This document shows positions 24,933 through 38,604 of a stretch of 64,000 bases of DNA, one piece after another; positions within the stretch are counted from its first letter, which is position 1; the number at the start of each line of letters is the position of its first letter. The stretch is from Sipunculus nudus (lineage: Eukaryota; Annelida; Sipuncula; Golfingiida; Sipunculidae). Location of the stretch: assembly GCA_026874595.1 (NCBI GenBank), contig CM049309.1:71658926-71722925 (forward strand), read 5' to 3'. The notes below the pieces were generated by a model. That model was not told where the DNA came from. It worked only from the letters and a program-made list of their open reading frames with translations, and made no database searches. The position numbers and the translations under genes are program-made.

Positions 24933-27900
24933 CATCAGGATTGTTACAATACATTATCTCACTATATGAAATACATCGTGATACTTCAGGATTGTAACGA
25001 TACATAATCTCACTATTTGATATACATTGTGATACTTCAGGATTGTAATGATACATTATCTCACTATTTCATATATACATCATGATACTTCAGGATTGTA
25101 ATGATACATAATCTCACTATATGATATACATAGTGATACTTCAGGATTGTAACGATACATAATCTCACTATATGATATACATAGTGATACTTCAGGATTG
25201 TAACGATACATTATCTCACTATTTGATATACATCGTGATACTTCAGGATTGTAACGATACATAATCTCACTATATGATATACATTGTGATACTTCAGGAT
25301 TGTAACGATACATTATCTCACTATTTGATATACATCGTGATACTTCAGGATTGTAACGATACATAATCTCACTATATGATATACATTGTGATACTTCAGG
25401 ATTGTAACGATACATTATCTCACTATTTGATATACATCGTGATACTTCAGGATTGTAACGATACATAATCTCACTATTTGATATACATCGTGATACTTCA
25501 GGATTGTAACGATACATTATCTCACTATTTCATATATACATCGTTATACTTCAGGATTGTAACGATACATAATCTCACTATTTGATATACATCGTGATAC
25601 TTCAGGATTGTAACGATACATTATCTCACTATTTGATATACATTGTGATACTTCAGGATTGTAACGATACATAATCTCACTATATGATATACATTGTGAT
25701 ACTTCAGGATTGTAACAATACATTATCTCACTATTTGATATACATTGTGATACTTCAGGATTGTAACGATACATAATCTCACTATTTGATATACATCGTG
25801 ATACTTCAGGATTGTAACGATACATAATCTCACTATTTGATATACATCGTGATACTTCAGGATTGTAACGATACATAATCTCACTATTTGATATACATCG
25901 TGATACTTCAGGATTGTAACGATACATTATCTCACTATTTGATATACATTGTGATACTTCAGGATTGTAATGATACATTATCTCACTATATGATATACAT
26001 CATGATACTTCAGGATTGTAACGATACATTATCTCACTATTTGATATACATTGTGATACTTCAGGATTGTAACGATACATAATCTCACTATTTGATATAC
26101 ATCGAGATACTTCAGGATTGTAACGATACATAATCTCACTATTTGATATACATTGTGATACTTCAGGATTGTAATGATACATTATCTCACTATATGATAT
26201 ACATCATGATACTTCAGGATTGTAACGATACATTATCTCACTATTTGATATACATTGTGATACTTCAGGATTGTAACGATACATAATCTCACTATTTCAT
26301 ATATACATCATGATACTTCAGGATTGTAACGATACATAATCTCACTATATGATATACATTGTGATACTTCAGGATTGTAACGATACATTATCTCACTATT
26401 TGATATACATTGTGATACTTCAGGATTGTAACGATACATAATCTCACTATATGATATACATTGTGATACTTCAGGATTGTAACGATACATAATCTCACTA
26501 TATGATATACATTGTGATACTTCAGGATTGTAACAATACATTATCTCACTATTTGATATACATTGTGATACTTCAGGATTGTAACGATACATAATCTCAC
26601 TATTTGATATACATCGTGATACTTCAGGATTGTAACGATACATAATCTCACTATTTGATATACATCGTGATACTTCAGGATTGTAACGATACATAATCTC
26701 ACTATTTGATATACATCGTGATACTTCAGGATTGTAACGATACATAATCTCACTATTTGATATACATTGTGATACTTCAGGATTGTAATGATACATTATC
26801 TCACTATATGATATACATCATGATACTTCAGGATTGTAACGATACATTATCTCACTATTTGATATACATTGTGATACTTCAGGATTGTAACGATACATAA
26901 TCTCACTATTTCATGTATACATCATGATACTTCAGGATTGTAACGATACATAATCTCACTATATGATATACATTGTGATACTTCAGGATTGTAACGATAC
27001 ATTATCTCACTATTTGATATACATTGTGATACTTCAGGATTGTAACGATACATAATCTCACTATTTCCTATATACATCATGATACTTCAGGATTGTAATG
27101 ATACATTATCTCACTATTTGATATACATTGTGATACTTCAGGATTGTAACGATACATAATCTCACTATTTCATATATACATCATGATACTTCAGGATTGT
27201 AACGATACATAATCTCACTATATGATATACATTGTGATACTTCAGGATTGTAACGATACATAATCTCACTATTTGATATACATCGTGATACTTCAGGATT
27301 GTAACGATACATAATCTCACTATTTGATATACATCGTGATACTTCAGGATTGTAACGATACATAATCTCACTATTTGATATACATTGTGATACTTCAGGA
27401 TTGTAACGATACATAATCTCACTATTTGATATACATTGTGATACTTCAGGATTGTAACGATACATAATCTCACTATTTGATATACATTGTGATACTTCAG
27501 GATTGTAACGATACATAATCTCACTATTTGATATACATCGTGATACTTCAGGATTGTAACGATACAAAATCTCACTATATGATATACATTGTGATACTTC
27601 AGGATTGTAACGATACATTATCTCACTATTTGATATACATTGTGATACTTCAGGATTGTAACGATACATAATCTCACTATTTGATATACATTGTGATACT
27701 TCAGGATTGTAACGATACATAATCTCACTATTTGATATACATTGTGATACTTCAGGATTGTAACGATACATAATCTCACTATATGATATACATTGTGATA
27801 CTTCAGGATTGTAACGATACATTATCTCACTATTTGATATACATCGTGATACTTCAGGATTGTAACGATACATTATCTCACTATTTGATATACATCGTGA

Positions 27901-28875
27901 TACTTCAGGATTGTAACGATACATTATCTCACTATTTGATATACATCGTGATACTTCAGGATTGTAACGATACATAATCTCACTATATGATATACATTGT
28001 GATACTTCAGGATTGTAACGATACATTATCTCACTATTTGATATACATCGTGATACTTCAGGATTGTAACAATACATTATCTCACTATTTGATATACATC
28101 ATGATACTTCAGGATTGTAACGATACATAATCTCACTATTTGATATACATCGTGATACTTCAGGATTGTAACGATACATAATCTCACTATATGATATACA
28201 TTGTGATACTTCAGGATTGTAACGATACATTATCTCACTATTTGATATACATTGTGATACTTCAGGATTGTAACGATACATAATCTCACTATTTGATATA
28301 CATCGTGATACTTCAGGATTGTAACGATACATAATCTCACTATTTGATATACATCGTGATACTTCAGGATTGTAACGATACATAATCTCACTATTTGATA
28401 TACATCGTGATACTTCAGGATTGTAACGATACATAATCTCACTATTTGATATACATTGTGATACTTCAGGATTGTAATGATACATTATCTCACTATATGA
28501 TATACATCATGATACTTCAGGATTGTAACGATACATTATCTCACTATTTGATATACATTGTGATACTTCAGGATTGTAACGATACATAATCTCACTATTT
28601 CATGTATACATCATGATACTTCAGGATTGTAACGATACATAATCTCACTATATGATATACATTGTGATACTTCAGGATTGTAACGATACATTATCTCACT
28701 ATTTGATATACATTGTGATACTTCAGGATTGTAACGATACATAATCTCACTATATGATATACATTGTGATACTTCAGGATTGTAACAATACATTATCTCA
28801 CTATATGATATACATTGTGATACTTCAGGATTGTAACGATACATAATCTCACTATATGATAAACATCATGATACT
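24933..28875. repeat. 51-bp satellite array, about 77 copies
   Basis: The unit is about CTCACTATTTGATATACATC followed by GTGATACTTCAGGATTGTAA and CGATACATAAT. Variants differ mainly at TTTGATA/TATGATA, ATCG/ATTG and CATAAT/CATTAT. A few units are longer (CATATATACATCATG). Because 51 is a multiple of three and the unit lacks stops, long frames such as 27181-28077 on the minus strand appear; these are artefacts. Longer-range duplication is visible (see findings). Confidence 0.95.
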
Positions 28876-28884
28876 GCTTAAAAT

Positions 28885-29015
28885 GATACATCATATGAAT
28901 CCTTCAATAAAACATGAGCATTTTATTGGTGATTTATTTTGCGCTGTAAGTGAGACAAATCAGAGAATTGGCACTATATGAATACTATCTATTATTATTT
29001 ATCATTATGATCATG
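28885..29015 (+). mobile_element. 3' tail fragment of a LINE/SINE related to the 21076 LINE
   Basis: GCGCTGTAAGTGAGAC, CACTATATGAATACTATC and a TATTATTATT tail match the 3' UTR end of the LINE (GCGCTGTGAGTCTG, GCTATATAAGTACTATTC, ATT repeats) in the same order. Only the last 100-130 bp are present. Confidence 0.55.
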
Positions 29016-32000
29016 GATTGTTCTTTTTTTAGTACCTTAACCTCCCCACACCCACACATACACATACACATACAAAATATTAAAAATTGGTTTGTAGTAG
29101 CCTGTCCAAGTCAGTGTTAACTGTTATCCTGTCTCCATGTGCTCCAATTTCCTCCACCCCGACAAACCACCTGATCTCCACCATCCCAGCCATGGAGAGT
29201 ACAAACCACGTAGAATAAATACAGTTTGATTTTTTAATCCATCTGTTCAAAATTAATTAGGAAAGTTGCTAATAGACAAACAAACCAACCAACAACAACA
29301 TAAACACAAACAATTGACTGAATACAAAATCCTAGGCCTGCTGGTTGAGCAGTTATAATGCTAAAGTGAACAATTAAGTTTATGATATAAAGTGCTTGAA
29401 CATTTATTTCTGGACAATCTTGTGTTTCCAGAGCCACACCCTCTTACATTATCTATATACTGATAGACATTCAAAAAAATTAAACAGTTTCAAACGTTTA
29501 TACCTGTTATTTTGTACTTCCTCCTTTCAATTTCTCAGGTATATTGTCAACAGGTAGTTGAGTTTTAATTAAACATAAATTTCTTTTCATTTCTATTTGT
29601 AGGTTTTTTGACTTGATTAAAATAATAATAATTGTTAGTGAAACATAATAACTCACAAAAGCACGATTTTTAATTATGAATTACTTAATTTGTTACTACT
29701 CTTTCTGCAATAATCAGCATGGTTAATTTATGATCAACATTTGTGATGAACAATCAGAATTTATGATTTCTCTCACATTTATAGAAGTGGTTAGTGTGCA
29801 CTGAACAGAACCAGAATGTGTCACATTTTAAGTTGCAGATTTAATTTGTACATACTTATATTCACGAGCAACATTGATCATCCCATGTCTTGTTGAGTTT
29901 GATGATGTTTTGCATGTTATCTGCCTCATATATCCCATTTGTACTGTTAAAAAAGAATGTGACTGAATTTAAACAGGAAATTTTAGCAGCTTTTTAAACA
30001 GGAAATTTTCACAGCTTGAAGATAGGATGTTTTAGCAGATTTCAATTTTGCAAATTCAGGTCCAGTCATTTTTTATGGATAAATGCATCCCTTTAATTCT
30101 TGCAGTAGCTTCGTTCCCTATGTCTCATTATATTCTGACTCCTCACACTTAACCACTGCTTGCACAGAGAACATTTGCCATAGACTGCCACCATGCTATG
30201 ACACAGTACCAAGAATATTCTGGGTATTAGTCAAGTTTTTTTTATAGTCATTCTCTTTGGCTGTTTTGGCTGATGAAGAAAACTAAAATCGCTTTCAGTC
30301 ATTAATTCTTTTGGTTCTAGACAAATGCCGAACTGTCTGTATGCTGGAGGAATGGGTTTTAAGATGTTTGCCACCAAGTTCAAGTGGGTGTTGCTGCCCT
30401 GCTGTCTCTTCTGAATTCTCATTATGCCTCAGGGTCAGATGGTCTTGAGAAAAGCTGGATTGTGTCTCCTGGACACTTTCATGCTGGGCTTTATCAGACA
30501 TAACAAAAAATCATAGATTATTCCTCTATTGACTCAAAATTTCTCCTCAAAATTAGTCAGTGTAAATCTCAAAACTCTTTAACTATCCTCTTTCACATTG
30601 CTTATGGAGTTGGCTGGGCCTGATGCCAGCCATGTTAACATTACAGTTTGGGTTTTGTGTTCCCATTCTTTGGCAGTTTAGCAATGGCTGATTATGACAG
30701 AACTCGTTCTAGCTGCATGGCATCCAGTGGATTTTTTTTCATAATTATTATAAGACAAGTACAAATTAGTTTGGAGGATAAATGTGTTTAGAAAAAGCAA
30801 GAGATGAATGTAGATGCTTTTTTTTATCAGGAAAGGATTAAATTCTGTTCCAACCAGATTTGCAAAATCTGTGTTCTGTGAAGCAAATAGGACTGACACA
30901 TCAATCAGTTTAACCATTTTGTAAAGAGCTTGCTCTTTGAGCTGTTGCAGGAAAGTTCCAGTGCATGGCACCAAAATGCAAAGCTCCCTTGAGGGCAATC
31001 TGTGGCAAATGCTCCCTTTGCAAGCATTGGTTGAGCAGTATAAAAGTCAGAATGTAAATAAGCATGCAAGTTACTAAGATCAACCAGATGGATTCCAATA
31101 TATCTTCATGATATATTTGCCTAGGAGCTGACCACAAATCCATTTATATTCCCAACATTGCAGGTCTTTCAACCCAAGAAAAGCACAATATTTCTGTCAC
31201 TTTGTGCACCTATATTCAGGAAAAATTACAAGCATTTATGGCCAGGTATAAGTTATTTCTACCATGCATTTTAATGAATTAGAAAAGACAATGTTTGAAT
31301 TAATACAGAATTTGAATTTGTTAAGAATGTACAGTATGTGACATCACACTTTGCACTGACCAGTCACATCAGGGCCCTGACTCTGTTCTTGGTTGTATTT
31401 TCCCTCCACATAACATTCAGCATCATGGGTAAGTGTCTTGACTGTCTTACTAACCATGTGTTGTATATGGAGGAGTCATTTATGATGACAAAGTCAACAA
31501 GCCTTTACAAGTGCAGTGAATTTGCATATTTTCTCTTTTGTGGTACATGTTTAATTGTGAAGAATTGAAAATAGGGATGATTTTAAAATCAATTAAATTT
31601 GCAGATGTGGCATAATAATTTTAACATCTAAATGTACAAGTCTTCACAATTAGAGTTTCCTTTAAATACAGTGACAATTCCATGCAGAGAAACATTCCTG
31701 TTTTCTTTTTATATTGGTTCCTTAACATAATATATGCTAATATATGCATGGACCTAGACTAACACGGTTTTGTTTGGTGTATAGAATAAGGATACAGGGA
31801 GAGCCATAATGTTAGCCATTTTTTACCATATATGTTTCATAGACATACCTACAAGTGATAGCTGTGTGATAAAAGGAGCCACTTTTATAAAAAAAATATT
31901 CAAATAAAAACCTAATAAAAATATGTTGATAATAAATTCATAACATTTTTTAAGGCATTAGACCCTCCATGTAACTTTCATCTGTTTCAGATTTTAGAGT

Positions 32001-32429
32001 TAACTTAATTTTGGGCATTGTTGGAGGTACATGAGTCTGTGTAAATGTTCACATACTGTAGTTTGAAGATCAGTGCTATCTAATGACCATTCTGGGAAAC
32101 TCTATTAGATTCTAATTCTCTTTGTGTAACTTGTACAGTTACAGTACATTTAATTAAATTTAATATAGATGATAAAAAGTGTGCACCCATAAAAGGAAAT
32201 CATCATTCAAGCATTAGCTGTTGCAAGAAAATTTAAATTTTAAATAATGGTTTCAAATTTTGACACCAGATGGTGCAGATGACCAACATTGGTATTTTTT
32301 AACAGTAAACAAATTTCCATGGTGATTGCAATGCACCGTAATGTTGCTGTAGCCTTGGAGTGCTGAAATGATTATTATTGACAGGTATAAAATCAAGAAT
32401 TAATAACTGAATGTGTACATGTATTGCAG
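29016..32429. other. intron before exon f, nothing recognised
   Basis: AT-rich sequence with short simple repeats. Short minus-strand frames at 30231-31143 have no recognisable domain. Confidence 0.45.
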
Positions 32430-32538
32430 CACCGACCAAGTCGTCGCTCTTCACAGCCATTGCCACCCACACCCTCGGATATTCAAGCGAGGCGGCTTCC
32501 TCAGGTTCCTATAGATAAAGGATGGGATCAACCAGAAG
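32430..32538 (+). CDS. SYK: SYK exon f: basic, proline-rich linker B
   Basis: The acceptor TATTGCAG ends at 32429 and the donor GTAGTT starts at 32539. It encodes HRPSRRSSQPLPPTPSD, then ARRLPQVPIDKGWDQPE. RRSS is a possible basophilic serine site, and QPLPPTP and RLPQVP are PxxP motifs of the kind bound by SH3 domains. Human SYK linker B is also basic and proline-containing. Phase 0 in and phase 1 out fit both neighbours. Confidence 0.85.
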
Positions 32539-33747
32539 GTAGTTTTAATTGTCCACCAGGAGGCAGAGTAATCAGTGTTGATGTCTCAATTGTTATTACT
32601 TTTATTATCTATCAAAATTTATGTATTGAAATAAAACTGCTGAAAACTGAAACAATATGCTATTGGGGTTCGTCATATTTAGGTAAAATTTATGATAACT
32701 AATGAAGACTAGAGACTACCTATCCACTATTTCTGAGCCATGGAATGGGGGGATTTTGAGGGGGTGCAGGGGCATGACAGTTATGGATAAGGTCAACTAT
32801 CACTCCCAGCACCCCAACCCACCCCCACTCCTTTCTAAGATTCTCTATACACCCCTCTCTTATATAAGTTGTTATAACTATCTGTTTAATCCATCTACAA
32901 TAAATAAAGTTTAAAGCTGTAGTGTAGGCATAAGGTCAAAACAGTGTGGAGTGAGTGTGCAGAACTGTTGTAGCAGAGAGAGACCTCTGGTGGAAATTGG
33001 TTTAACTTTTTAGAGAACAGTCCATGTACTTTGTATCCTTTCAGTGCAGACTTTATGGTGCTTTAGAGATTTTATGTTGCATTGATTGTCAGTATATCAA
33101 AATACTATGAGATCAAGGTGTTTTCATATTATAAATTATTAACTCCTAATTAAAAGCTTATGCTTTTACATGAGATAAACCTGAAGTAATAACTATTCCT
33201 ACTAAAATATGCATTATGAGTGCATTAAAGGTGAAAGACCAAATAATGACCAGTTTATATTCAAAACAAAATATTGTTCAACAACATTAAAAATTTCCAT
33301 TGAAAATTTCCATTTGAGTATCGTCCTTGTTTTTCTCCATAATACACAAAATTGATCAGTCAAGCTCCCTTGACGTGAAGTCACAGTTACCTCATTTCCA
33401 CAACCTACCTTAAGGGGACTATTTATTTCTTTTTATTTTTTCAATGGCTGTATGATAGATCATGGTGCCGTCTGATAATTCAGACTGCACATTTAAAAAT
33501 AGATTAAGCTAACTTGAACAGTATTACAAATAATTTATGGTAAATTTATCTTAAACTAGGCCATTTATGACAGTGTAAATTAACATTATAGCTGAAATCT
33601 CCCGGCAAAAATTTGATCATAAAAAGACTAATATTTAAAATATGTTACTTACACTGGTAGGTTTAATAGTGAGTACAATGTCAAGAATTAAAACTTCACA
33701 TTATGAATTCTATTTTCAGTCATTTGACCTTACTGTATTCTTTTCAG
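32539..33747. other. intron between exons f and g, nothing recognised
   Basis: No repeat or extra exon that I can support. Confidence 0.45.
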
Positions 33748-33867
33748 CTGCTGGTTTCTCCGGTACTCATGATCCAAGTGTAGATCAGAAGATTTATGAT
33801 GATTTGCCCATCACGGATGACTTGTTCAGGCTCAACCCACGTGACCTTAAACTTGAAGATGATCTAG
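33748..33867 (+). CDS. SYK: SYK exon g: linker B phosphosite and kinase domain entry
   Basis: The acceptor TTTTCAG ends at 33747 and the donor GTCAGT starts at 33868. The sequence includes VDQKIYDDLPITDDLF and then LNPRDLKLEDDLG, which aligns with the human segment from EVYESPYADP to LTLEDKELG just before the glycine loop. Tyr281 in KIYDD corresponds to the first of the two human linker tyrosines. The second human tyrosine position is not a tyrosine here. The exon leaves one base into the first glycine of the P-loop. Confidence 0.92.
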
Positions 33868-34313
33868 GTCAGTTAAAATTCATTTTCATTACCTCAGCTG
33901 ACTCTTAGTGTACAAGCTATAGAAATGGTCCTTTGTCAATCAGCTGCCTGTTCAAATTGCTGTATACTTGTAGCATCATGTGTCTCTTTTTAAGCTGACA
34001 GGAATTTTGTTTGTTAGATATAAAGTTGGTGCACTTACTCATTCAAGATTGTCAGGTAAACATTTTTTTTCAACATTAATTTTAAGCACAGCTGACTGTA
34101 TATAGCTAACATAATTTGAGAAATATTAATTAATATATAAAGGCCAGCCAATCTATAAGTTGTCTTTGTTGCATGTGTAACTGTGTTTGAAGTTAAACTT
34201 AAAATTTTAGCCTGTACATTGTTAAACTGTCAAAATATTTCTGTCACATTAAGCAACAAAGTAACCGCAAAATCATTTCATAATGCTACTAATACACTTT
34301 TTGTTGTTAACAG

Positions 34314-34417
34314 GCTCAGGCTGCTTTGGGTCTGTCAAAAAAGGAGTTTTCCGAAGACATAATCAGGATATCCCTGTGGCTGTAAAGACCCTGAAACAAG
34401 ACCTGCCAACAGCTCAG
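34314..34417 (+). CDS. SYK: SYK exon h: glycine-rich loop and catalytic lysine
   Basis: The acceptor AACAG ends at 34313 and the donor GTCTGT starts at 34418. It encodes GSGCFGSVKKGVFRR and DIPVAVKTLKQDLPTAQ. The P-loop GSGCFG and the VAVK lysine (residue 329) are intact. It ends at phase 0 in the beta3 to helix-C loop, where the candidate cassette at 35841 could be inserted. Confidence 0.95.
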
Positions 34418-34561
34418 GTCTGTCAGTCATGTTACCTGCCAGAATATCTAGGTCTCCTCCATCTGTCAGAAAGCTCTCCTGTCTTAATTTCCATTTCACA
34501 ATTGTATGTCACACACCTACCCATAAATTCCTTATGTCCTTTGTATATATAGCTGCCATTG

Positions 34562-34699
<138 letters not shown>

Positions 34700-34910
34700 C
34701 TTAAACTTCACATTTTTAAGATAGGAAAAAAATTACATGGGTTAAGCCAAGGTGATTGGGTTACCCCAACTGGACTTTGTCTAACCCACAAAGGGTTATG
34801 CCAATTTCTTATTTTCCAGGCTTGCACTGTATATGGTAAGAATTTAATAATAATTTAATGTAAGCAACTGATAAATTCTGATTATCTGTTGGTAGAAATC
34901 AAATGATTAT

Positions 34911-35529
34911 GGTATACCCACAGCCTGTCCTTCGGTCCATCGTTAACTTTTAGTGTCACCATGATAACTTACCAGGGCTTTGATGGATTTTCATGGAACT
35001 CACCATAACTACTAACCAATAGATTATGTCACCCAGATTTGATTATGGGCAAAATTCAAGCATATTTAATTAAGTCAGAGGTCAGTAGGTTACTATCAAT
35101 ATGATGGATTTTGATCAAACTCAACAGAAATGTTTATTGATAAAATATATTGTCTGAGTTCAATTTCAAGCAAAATCCATTCATTTAATGAAGTCAGAGG
35201 TCACCACATTTGGAGGCAATCAGATGACTTACCAAAAAATCCTATAGATTTTCATAAAACTAATACATATTTCCCAATAGAGTTTCTCACATCAGTTAAA
35301 TTCTCAGCAAAATTTTTGCATGTTTAATGAGGTCAGAGGTCACCACATTTTGTTGGCACCACCCAGACTTAGCTATAATCTTATGGATTTTCATATAACT
35401 CATGATGAGTATTAACCAACACATTTTCTAACCTGAATTACATTCTCAGCAAATTCAGGCATATTTAATGAGGTCAGAGGTCACAAAATATGCAACAGGC
35501 GTATTATGCACCATTTGCAGTGCTCTTGT
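34911..35529 (+). mobile_element. Helentron-like element with about 130-bp repeats (3' end clear)
   Basis: After GTCCTTCGGTCCATCG, a loose tandem unit of 130-140 bp with TTTAATGAGGTCAGAGGTCA near its end recurs four times (to about 35485). The element ends GCAC-CATTTGCA-GTGC followed by TCTTGTT, i.e. hairpin plus CTTGT, as in C1, C2 and C3. No 5' palindrome was found, so the left edge is approximate. Confidence 0.5.
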
Positions 35530-35840
35530 TAATGATGATTGATCATGTAATAACAACAATATCCCCACACTAGAAGTCATGGACAATTGAATCTGCATGT
35601 CGTTGCATCAGAGAGACAGAGAGGTAGCTATTATAGGGTGCTGAAATCAGTAAATTCAAGAAATTATCATTAAATAAAAAGTCAGTAATATGAGGGGAGG
35701 GGTAATGTTGAGGCATTGAGTTCCTGACCTGAGGAGATTATGAACAGGGGGTATTTTCATTTGCCTGTAGTTTCACTCTACAGCTCTGGCAGTATGTGAG
35801 GCATTTATTTTTCTTTTCTTATCTGTTATTAATATAACAG

Positions 35841-35885
35841 TTCCAGAATGGTAGACGTCGCAGAGGACACAGACCAGGGTTCAGC
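35841..35885 (+). CDS. candidate 15-codon cassette exon in the kinase N-lobe
   Basis: A pyrimidine-rich tract (35808-35832) leads to AACAG at 35836-35840, and GTAAGC starts at 35886. The 45 bases read FQNGRRRRGHRPGFS without a stop and in the phase (0 to 0) needed between exons h and i. A second in-frame acceptor, TTCCAG, ends six bases in, giving a 13-residue version. Inclusion would put an arginine/glycine-rich insert in the beta3 to helix-C loop. I do not know this insert from other SYK kinases. Support is splice signals and phase only. Confidence 0.42.
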
Positions 35886-38254
35886 GTAAGCAAGGATGCT
35901 GGGATATGTTGTGTTAGCTTGTTTCACTGAATTTATTTTTATTTCATTATTATTTTTATATTATTTTCAAGTGTGATGTGGGTGTTCATAATGCATGTTT
36001 TTTTTTTCATTTTTATATACAACCAAAAATTAAACATAAACCAAAGTATGCTTCAGTTGTGAACTGAGGATTTACACTTATAAATAAATGTACTCTGAAA
36101 AGAGATCATTTAGTAGAATCCTTAACCTGATGTTCTGTTAATATTTTCACTGGACTAGAACATGCAAGAACAAAAAAATTCCTGTCAAAAACATGTCAGT
36201 CAATAGTCCATTCAATCAAGGAGAAGTAAAACTGAACTAGAGGTCTGAGAGCAGTCAGAGACTCCATGTGTACCTCCGCAAGCATTGTGAATCACCAGAT
36301 CTGGAATATTGCCAGGATCCTGGCTAAACAGTGGGATGTGATACTTGAGCACAGGGAATATATTAATCCAAGCTCAGGAAATTTCTTCCAATTCATCAAC
36401 TCCATGGTTGCATCACAAGTCATCATTGCAAACCAGATCAAAGGCAGAATTATGTAACACCTGTGCACATTTATGCCATTTGAAAATTACACATCCAAGT
36501 GTCAGGTGATATTACTAAGAGAGGAGGGTATATAAATCTTCCAACCTACAATGATTTAGTCCTTTAATAAAACACATTACATATGATCATCTCACAACCT
36601 CTAAATTTAAAGGCTTGAACATGTAATATTGCCACAAACTTTCATCAGATGTTGCTAACAGAAGAAAAACAACCAACCAGCCAAAAACAAAAAAGTAATA
36701 CTTTCTGGCAAAGGTATAATAATGACCTTGCAAATAGTGTGAGGAATAAAGCTGATTTAATATTTGAAAAAAGAAAGTCTATGTGGTTATATGTTGACTG
36801 AAGTGACAGGGTCACATGTCATACATTGATTGATATTTGTGCTAGTAACTACACCTTAAATGTTATAATAAACACCATCAGATGCCTCTCATCAGGAAGC
36901 AGCCTCCAGAAAGTCATCAAGCATACAACTAATTACTGCTGTAACTGTTCTGTCATTGTCACAAACTGAACTGAAATCTTAGCACCTGTTAAATATCACC
37001 AATAGCCAAGGGGCACCCTTTGGTAGGACAGACTGTTGTGTCTTCTTTGAGAATATTGGCATTATTATACATACTAGTATATAATCCAATCTTGCATTTT
37101 TTGTTGTGGGTTGAGTATATCTTGATACTGATAGATGGCACTGTAGTACACCCTTCACAATATAATGTCAAATTTCTCATTACATGTGGGGAAAATATGG
37201 TAAATTACCAATTAGGATACTCTTTGCATTGTTTTCAACACTTAAACAACCAAAAGCTGGCATTTCAGAGGCGTGGTCACAAATTAGATGCATGCCAACA
37301 ATTTAGTACCACTGCTATCAATAATGATAAAGATACCCCATGTTTAACATTTTCTTTAAGTGCATGTTTGAATGTGTGCCAGGTCATGAGCTGCCCCGTC
37401 TTGTTGGCCTCAGGCAGATTTTTTGCTGGGTTTGGCATTGGAAAGAATATACCAGAGAACATGGATTAGCATGAAATTACATGTTTTTCTGGTGGCTTTG
37501 TTTTTTGCTGTTTTACAGAATTTACCATGTTGATGTATGACCTCAGAAATAATGAAAACTAGGGCATGCAGGGTCTAACGGACACTGTCCAGTAGTTATA
37601 CATACATTTCTTTCAGCAGCAGGCCATCATTGTAAAAGGAGCAACACTCTACCATTAATCTCTTCACACATCATGTATTTTCTTTTTTTTTGATATTTTG
37701 TTGCAATATGTGCAGCCTTTGAACACATTGTATTAGTACTCAAGACCAAAATATTCTGACTAATGAGAACCAGGCTTGAGTTGCACACATACTTATAATT
37801 TAACCATTGTACTAAACAGTAATTTGATGTCACATCATTCAAGATTTTGATAAATACCATGGTTGCTTTAGGATCATTAGGGATTCAAATTCATGACATT
37901 AGGGAAAGGGAAATCTTTATGAAAATAGAACCTTTGTGAATCAGAGGACCCATTAGCTCTTGTATGTTACCTGTAAATCAAAGATTGTTTTAACAAATGA
38001 TATCACATCCTTCACATAATATGCAAATAAGGAACAATAATTTTCATTCATTCTGTGTTCACTTAGGTCATTTCCAATTCTTACCACTAAGTGTACTTAT
38101 TTATTTAATATAATGAATTCATATAATAAAGTATATATTCTTTGTAGGTTATTTTTTAACAAGGTCACAAATGTGAAATAGAAAAAAGTTTTAAACAACA
38201 AGTAAAATACCACATATTGTAGATTTTGACCTTTAACCTTTTTGTGATTGACAG
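35886..38254. other. intron before exon i, nothing recognised
   Basis: The longest frame (37020-37469, plus) has a hydrophobic start but no domain I recognise, no splice context and overlaps opposite-strand frames. I treat it as chance. Confidence 0.45.
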
Positions 38255-38403
38255 GAGGAGCTGATGCGTGAAGCTCGCATCATGGCTGACCTGAAGCACC
38301 GACATATTGTAAGGATGATCGGAGTGTGTCGAGGTTCTACAGTCATGCTAGTGCTGGAACTGGCACCGCTAGGACCCCTCAACAAATACCTGAAAAATAA
38401 CAT
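38255..38403 (+). CDS. SYK: SYK exon i: helix C, hinge and GPLNKYL motif
   Basis: The acceptor TTGACAG ends at 38254 and the donor GTGAGG starts at 38404. It encodes EELMREARIMADLKHRHIV, then RMIGVC, MLVLELAPLGPLNKYLKNN. Glu345 in MREA is the helix-C salt-bridge glutamate. By alignment with human SYK (LVMEMAE), the gatekeeper is leucine (373) instead of methionine. It leaves with two bases of a codon. Confidence 0.96.
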
Positions 38404-38604
38404 GTGAGGACTTCCTACTTTTGTAATCTCATCTTGCCTGTTGTTGAATATCTATTGTTTGTTTGTTAGGTTTGTCTCTATCTTGATTAAGTTCATAATG
38501 AGATCCATGATAAAAATTCATTTAATATTATACAAGACATTAAGAAATGATAACAGGCTGTAGGTTTTGGGGCAGGAAATATTCAGAATTTACAAGGAGT
38601 AGTA

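Noticed and set aside
25080-28844. Minus-strand frames repeating MYRYNPEVSRCISNSEI
   Set aside because: The unit is 51 bp, a multiple of three with no stop, so frames persist automatically. Plus-strand frames exist over the same bases.
24933-28875. Regular repeats considered as a CRISPR array
   Set aside because: The units are contiguous with no unique spacers, and the DNA is eukaryotic.
37020-37469. 149-codon open frame in the intron before exon i
   Set aside because: No recognisable domain, no splice context, overlapped by opposite-strand frames; composition resembles flanking intron.
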